The translations under genes and the position numbers were made by a program. The notes beneath the pieces are model-generated. The model saw nothing but the letters and a program-made list of their open reading frames with translations, was not told where the DNA came from and did not search any database. A stretch of 64,000 nucleotides of DNA. Origin: Eulemur rufifrons (taxonomy: Eukaryota; Chordata; Mammalia; Primates; Lemuridae). The DNA is taken from assembly GCF_041146395.1 (NCBI RefSeq), contig NC_090999.1, positions 65,167,001-65,231,000 of the forward strand, given 5' to 3'. This document shows, piece after piece, positions 58,096 to 64,000 of the stretch. How positions within the stretch are numbered: position 1 is the stretch's first letter; every line of letters starts with the position of its first letter.

Positions 58096-60184
58096 TTTGA
58101 GAAGAGACTTGATAGAAGAGATAGATTTACAATATGGATACTCTGTAAAGTTTGAGAATTAACTTTTAACATCATGAGCCACCCAAAATAAATAACACTA
58201 TTCTATAGAACTAAAATCTGAAATCTGCAAAGTTCCAATAGAGTTGAAAAATAACCTATGTATTTGGTTTTCTGAAGTATGATAATGCTGTGAAACCAGT
58301 CAGCCAAACACAAAGAAAAGTCTTGTACAATTAAATAACTAAGCTAGTTCATGAATTCTCACAACTTTATTACAGGTTATTTGATACTGCAGATCAAAGC
58401 ACATAACATACAAAAACAAATACAAATTCTTAACTACATGTTCTTTATGTTTTTCCATTTTACTTTAATAATGAAAACATAAAATCTACCCATCATTATA
58501 TATTAAAATAGGCCAGGGAACTCCATTCAAATATCTGTACAAAGGGATCACATTAAACATATCTGTGTTTACTAAAACTTAGAGAGAATAAAACTTCTGA
58601 AAATAGAAACGTCTTCAAAATGCCCGTAGGTTTCAAGCCAAAAGGTTTCATAATGCTAATAAAAATAAAAGAGTATATTACAATCTATATTTACACTAAC
58701 TTCTATCACATGTGACTCTGAAAAGGAAGCTATTGATTTAGAAACCATCGGCCAGAGTCTCCGTGACTTCACCCCAGGAAGCAATTTGTTTTTATTTTCT
58801 ATCACTATACCTGTTTATGCATCTCATGGTTCTCAGTTATGAATCCCACTGAGTCACTTTGTTTTATTTTTTTTAAACATTTCTAGGAAGGTAAAAAATA
58901 ATTATATTGATTTGTTTGAAAATATTTTCTCTACTATTCTTTCTCAAGTGGTCAATAGTATTTTACCAACAGATGCATTTCAACCAAGAAGCATGCCTAT
59001 TTCCTGAACTAACTCTCATTCCTGTTATAAGTATACTATTATAGTTGAGTAACTCATTTGTCTTCCTCTCCTATTGCATAAAAATATTTTCCTAGGCTAA
59101 GATTTTAAAGGGACTTGAACTTTGGCAAACTCAAGTAGATACGTTGAAGATATAGGTCTTCATTCTCTAGACAAATTCTAAACTTTGAAACCAATTTGTT
59201 TTTGTTCAACCTTACTTCCCAATTATTGAGACAGCTAGTCACTAAGCAACGAGTCAGAATTCTAACTATATAGCCAATATTTTAAAAATTAGATATACCC
59301 AAAATTTTCACCATTTTCTTTATGGCAATTTTTTTTTTTATCACCTATACCCTGCTGCTACCCAAAATTGTGTGCACAGAAAGAGTGTGCCCAGGGGACG
59401 AAAAAAGCTTTTCAGATTAACCTAAGCAAAGTAATTAAAAAAGATAAATTTAGTAAAACAGACATGCTTTGCCTTAGCAAATCTTTTCCAATATGTGATA
59501 AATCATGTACGTATAACCATATTCATAATACAGTGCATTAAGGATTTGACATGCTTTTTCCTTTATGATATCGAGAATATATAATTTAGCCTATTTCCAT
59601 CTTTTCCCCGGATGCCAGAAAACTGAGAGTCAAATAATCAGCTACTCGTTACATAACTGTATTAGTCTCTTTTTGAAAAAATTTGTTTTTTAATCCCTAC
59701 TTCCAGAGTATTGTGTGGTAATAAATCATTGGTTTTATTGGGTGTATGTTACGTATCACAATCTTTTTTAAATCTCTTCCAGGGAATAGGTAGGATATAA
59801 AAAAAATGCACACAATCTTAAGATCAAGGGGGTAAATTATGATTTTAGTAAAAATTAACCGAAGTTGACAAACATATATAAATATGTCTTGAGAAGGTGT
59901 TTAAAACCACATTTAATCATATAAAATAAATTTTATTTTAGCTTACATATTGGCAATTTTCAGGCCTCCTAAATGGCTTTAATTAAAGAATATCAGAGTA
60001 TTTAAGATAATAATGGCTGTTTGTGTCAATATCACAGCCAACATTTATAAAGGCCTATTATGGTTCCAGTGACATCCCCTTCCTATTTTTCCATTTCAGC
60101 AGAAACATTTCTTGAGGAAACGGATTGCTATTTGCCAATGAGATCTTCTGACAGCAAAGACAGGCTAAGCTGGAGGCCAGATGA
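58096..60184. other. no recognised repeat; candidate 3'-end-like signal on minus strand
   Basis: About 2 kb of AT-rich DNA with no repeat I recognise. On the minus strand, AATAAAG at about 58370 is followed by TTGTGAG, which could be a polyadenylation signal with a GT-rich element. There is no supporting coding sequence, so this remains only a candidate. Confidence 0.3.
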
Positions 60185-60229
60185 GAAACTAGAAAATGAA
60201 GAAAACTAGAAACTAGAAAACTAGAAACG
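60185..60229 (+). repeat. short imperfect tandem of AAACTAGAA
   Basis: Four copies of AAACTAGAA-like units (GAAACTAGAAAATGAAG, AAAACTAGAA, ACTAGAA, AACTAGAAAC) within 45 bp, variable spacing. Confidence 0.8.
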
Positions 60230-61029
60230 CAAAGCTTGTAACATTTCACCTATCAGGTAAGTGGGTTTACTTTGCATGGTCATCACTTTTCCTCAAAACT
60301 GTATAAACTGTCCAAACAAGCATTAGGATTTATTATGCTTTATTTAACTGGATATATTTTTAAAAATCATAATTGAAATTTAATAAAGATCCAAAGAGAT
60401 TTAAAAGCAAATATTAGTAAGTAGTCATTGTCATTGATTAACAAATTAGAGGCAAACATCTCATGCACTTTACATCTTCTTCAAGGCTCTTTCTACTCCC
60501 TGAATCTAACCACAGCTGCCTTATTTTCACCTGAAAACAACACACTGTTTTGTGAGTCCATAAGGCTATTTATTACTAATATATTTTATATTTGGATAGC
60601 ACTTTTCTCTTTACAAAGGACTTTCATTTAGAGATTATCTCATTTGTGCCTCATTATTCTGGGAGAACAGATTATATTCCCATTAAAAAGCATAGAATGA
60701 AGTTAACAAATAGACTACCAAAGACAAAAATGAAGTTAAACCAGGCTGATTAAGAATATAGAATTTAAACATTTTGAAGGCTTTAAAAACTTAAGACAAT
60801 GCCCTTATCATCAGGCTCACTGAAAACTTTTTATTAGGTAACATTTGGATGGAGCACTGTTCTCTAGGATAAACTGTAAACACAGAAAAACATACAAGGA
60901 GCACACAGGTAGAGAATAAAGGTATGATTAATGTATATAACAATTAGAAAAAAATTTTGTCTTTTTTCAGTCAAAGCCCAGATGCATAGGAGTAAGAGTA
61001 GGTGGACAGAATTTATCACTTTTCTTTTT
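60230..61029. other. no recognised feature
   Basis: AT-rich unique DNA. Confidence 0.4.
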
Positions 61030-61220
61030 TAATTCAGGATAATAATAAGATAGATTTTAACTTACATAACCTCTGCAAGAACCTCCTATGAGGTAGGTAC
61101 TATTTTTATGCCCATTTTATGCATGAGGAAACTAAGGAACAAAGATTAAGAAATGCCACTCAAGATCACACACCTAATCAATGGCCAAAGTGGGGGATTC
61201 ACACCCAGGCAGCTTGGCCC
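61030..61220 (+). mobile_element. MIR SINE, sense
   Basis: 'cctatgaggtaggtactatttttatgcccattttatgcatgaggaaactaagg' is the MIR core, followed by 'ctcaagatcacacacctaatc' and 'gggggattcacacccaggcagcttgg'. Confidence 0.88.
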
Positions 61221-63187
61221 CCTGCAGCCTGCCCTAGCCTCCCTCAGCTGCCTGAAGAAGTCACCTGCTGTGGAGAACAGGAACTTGAAACTGTATGAAA
61301 GATAGGGGCAGTACATGATCTGAGGGAAAAACAAGTAAAATATCTTAAAAATATTCACCTCACTGACTTTCTGCCATAAAGAGTTTTCTTTTTAGGATCT
61401 GTTTTCCAAAACCCCCTACCTGAGGCAGGTATTTAGGGATACATACAGTCACCATCCAACACTTAGTTCTGAACTGATATCATGGGGTAACGATGAATCT
61501 TGTGACACCCACATGACGGAAAATAAAACTCACGTCCAGGGCAGTGCCTAGACCTGAGCCTGCCTGGTGGGAAAAAGCAACAAAAATGGCCTCTTCAAAT
61601 TTGGGCTGAGGACCAGCGTAGGAATTGGATGGCCTAGAATGGAACCTCCAAACACACAGAATAGCACCCACAGAGACACAGACCAGGGCCGTCATAGGTC
61701 AAATGAGGCTGGAGGGATGAGAGGGAAAAGGGAAGTCGTCACAGCTTTAGAACTGGGGACAGAGACCTTGCCAGTGAGAACATGCTGGCAAGCTTTCAGA
61801 GGAGGTTCAAAATAGAAAGGCAGGTTGGTTAGTTTGGCACCAGCAGGAGAAGAACAGTGTGGAGTCTAGCCAGGCCTAAGAGCCCTTGAATCTCAAAACG
61901 GGAGATGGCAGGCAAGCGGCGTGCACAAGGTGGCACCAGTCCTTGTTCACAGCACACCCTAGAATATGCTCCGGGGATTCAGAATGATCCATGACAGAAA
62001 ACAGGTTCTTGCATACGACGTTTCCAGAAAAGATGGGGGACACAGCAGCCTCAGAGAATCTTGAGTTTTGCCCCAGGGGCAACTTGACTGGAGGTGACAG
62101 TTTTGACACACAATATCTGCTTCCTATTTTGCTACTACCCACAGAAGCTCAGAAGGGATGTTAAAACAAAAATTCAGTCTTCAAAAAGAGCAAGATAGTG
62201 CTTCCCATCTATCTCTAAGAGAAGAGAGAGACAGAGGCAGGCTCCTGTGGCAGACGAGGATTTGCTCAGCGACGGTGGGAAGCCCAGCAAATGGAGCTCC
62301 CCGGGCAGCGGCTCCTAGAAAGGGTTTCTCTTAGTGACCTGTATTTTTCCAGAAGAAAGGGGGAATTAAAGGACACATAAAATCAGAGGAGGAAAGGAGG
62401 GAGCAGAAAGGATTTCAGGAGCAGACAGTACACTGAGTGCAATTTGACAGCCAGACACTATAAAAGTTATGGGTTTGGATCCAAATGCCCAGTCGATAGA
62501 GCACCGAGTAGAAACTTCAAAATGAACGTAGGGAAGAGGGGGCACACAGAGACTAGGCTGGGAGGTTAGTAATAATTCCTAGACCCAGATTTCAGTGGTA
62601 GCAGTATGCCTCTTGGCGGGAGGAATAAAATTTTAGATGTATAGAAGTAAAAATGATACATGTGTTAATTTCCAAAGGGAGATTAAAGATCTTTCTCTAA
62701 TACATTTCCAGTGTTGAAATGTTCTCCAGGACTTATTTTTATTAAGCACACATTCCTGGGAAGATGATAAAGCTGGCCGTGAGACTGCATTCTGAAAATG
62801 CTCAATTATTTCCTTTAAATGTGGCCTCCCGCCTTTCTGAAATCTCTACACTGGGCCGAACAGGAGACCACTGAACTCATTATACTAGCTGATTCCTGAG
62901 TATCTTCTTCACTACTAAGAGCAAATGCTGTGCCCTCTGCCAAATTTTTAAGCATCTGAGAAGGCAAATATCTGGAAATGACTATATTCTATGCTGAGCT
63001 CCCTGAGTCCGTGCTGAATAAATGCAGAGAGGTATAGGTTATACCTGACAAAAACAAAGTAAACTTCTATATAGTCTCTATATTGGAAAATAAAAGAGAC
63101 TGAAAAATGTGGGTTATATTTTTATAACATATTATCCCTCTTTTACTTAGCCTTAAGTATATTCAACTGCATTTCAATAATAGTGAT
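61221..63187. other. unclassified, relatively GC-rich single-copy DNA
   Basis: The least AT-rich part of the window, roughly 61180-62640, without a recognisable repeat. Frames on both strands of 70-88 codons have no identifiable motif, and I see no clear splice or promoter signals. It could be ordinary single-copy DNA or hold an unannotated regulatory element. Confidence 0.35.
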
Positions 63188-63412
63188 GTTACTAATAGCA
63201 GCTATCATTTCACTGTCTATACTATGCCAAGCACACAAATATTAATATTAATCTTCCCCAAACAATCCTTTAAGGTAGATAGCCACAATTTACAGAAAAG
63301 GAAATTGAGGCCTAGTTATATTAAATAATTTCCCCAAGAATACACAGGGCTGGAAAGTGGCAGAAATGAGGTTTGAACACAGATCTGTCTGAAGCCCACA
63401 TCCTTCACCAAT
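63188..63412 (+). mobile_element. MIR SINE, sense, near full length
   Basis: 'tagcagctatcatttcactgtctatactatgccaagcac', 'aaggtagatagccacaatttacagaaaaggaaattgaggcc', 'aagaatacacagggctggaaagtgg' and 'gaggtttgaacacagatctgtctgaagccc' follow MIR from 5' to 3'. Confidence 0.85.
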
Positions 63413-63424
63413 AAGTAGGCTCCT

Positions 63425-63660
63425 GAGCACAGTGCTGCCAGCTGGGAATAGGATAATGAATAAGTCATGGTTCAGTCTTCAAGGAGTCCACATGGACAGT
63501 GAAGAGAGGAGAAAGAACAGATATAACCCATAACAGTATGAGGAAATTCTACAAGAATATGAAGACTTAGCAACTAATACCCTGACTATGAACAGTGAGG
63601 GGCAGTGTTTGCACCGGGTTTTAAAATGAGGAACAGTTTGGCAGGTGTGAGGGCCGTAGA
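63425..63660 (-). mobile_element. L2 fragment, antisense
   Basis: 'gagcacagtgctgccagctgggaataggataatgaataagtcatgg', 'ttcaaggagtccacatgg' and 'accgggttttaaaatgaggaacagtttggcaggtg' follow the antisense L2 order ('gtgctggggatacaatggtgaataagacagacatggtccctgccctcatggagct' and 'ctgggtcttgaaggatgagtaggagtttgccaggcag'). Confidence 0.55.
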
Positions 63661-64000
63661 TAGCTGGGGTGAAAAGTGCTCAGCCATGAGACAGCCTCTT
63701 GCAAGCTGATTGACTCCATCTAAACATCGCTGGACTGAATCACTGAATGGAATCACCAATGAGGAAGATTCTAGTTTTAATGGTCACTTTTCAAAATAAG
63801 TCAGGCCATTATCATTCTCAAGCTATCTTCAGGTTTTATTAAGCCTGCTTTTTAATCCATTCAATAGGTTGATTTTTTTTAAAATTAAGATTATTAAACC
63901 AGAAGAGCTTCAATAAAGACTCTCAGATTGATGTGAAGTGATTGATGATTGGCTTTTGTTTTGGGCACTATAGCCAACTGGGTATCCGATCACTGCATAT

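Noticed and set aside
1..64000. CRISPR array, tRNA, snRNA, rRNA, bacterial operon or phage content
   Set aside because: No regularly spaced repeats, no cloverleaf or snRNA signatures and no prokaryotic gene organisation seen. Repeat content is that of a primate nuclear genome.

Overview
This 64 kb window looks like non-coding genomic DNA from a primate nuclear genome. Base composition is AT-rich, there is no long conserved open reading frame with gene structure, and almost everything recognisable is a mammalian interspersed repeat (L1, L2, HAL1, MIR, Alu/FLAM, Tigger, hAT-Charlie, MLT1-like LTRs). The dimeric Alu (57541-57811) points to a primate. The L1 3' ends at 24014-24393, 49263-49445 and 55926-56458 resemble strepsirrhine (lemur/loris) L1 rather than human L1PA as I remember them, so a strepsirrhine is my best guess. 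That guess needs a database comparison. I found no exon, tRNA, snRNA, CRISPR array or protein-coding gene I can support. All short ORFs look incidental or lie inside decayed transposons.

Layout. 1-9.9 kb: mostly unique AT-rich DNA with a small hairpin duplication (259-322), a MIR-like SINE, an LTR-like repeat (3.2-3.5 kb) and a DNA transposon carrying a 19-G run (6.05-6.38 kb). 9.95-18.9 kb: L2, old L1, LTR-like elements, MLT1, a MER44/Tigger7-like transposon, a 135-bp tandem duplication (17058-17323), a purine tract and two MIRs. 18.9-33 kb: long unique stretches with one recent L1 bounded by a 15-bp target duplication (24.0-24.4 kb), a Tigger2-like element, a FLAM monomer and an LTR-like element. 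33.3-37.1 kb: a nested stack in which an antisense L2 is split by MER5A and by a MIR, and the MIR is itself split by a 2.2-kb L1. 39.7-44.9 kb: LTR-like repeat, a 210-bp inverted-repeat element, HAL1 interrupted by an L2 tail, and a MIR. 46.4-51.9 kb: an LTR-like repeat with a Z-DNA-prone tract, then two copies of one Tigger-like transposon in opposite orientation flanking an L2 remnant. That L2 is interrupted by a 5'-inverted L1 with a perfect 16-bp target duplication and an ORF2 fragment still open through the reverse-transcriptase core. 51.9-56.5 kb: four abutting L1 fragments. 56.5-64 kb: one Alu, MIR and L2 remnants and otherwise unrecognised DNA.

There is no gene network to describe. 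The window records successive insertions: L2/MIR/HAL1 oldest, then Tigger/hAT/MLT1 and older L1, then Alu and the young L1s. I did not find a convincing undescribed system. The most informative structures are the twin-primed L1 inside L2, the inverted Tigger-like pair around it, the L2-MIR-L1 nest, the 135-bp duplication and the 210-bp inverted-repeat element. Family names come from memory of consensus sequences, and boundaries are approximate unless a target duplication or terminal repeat is cited.
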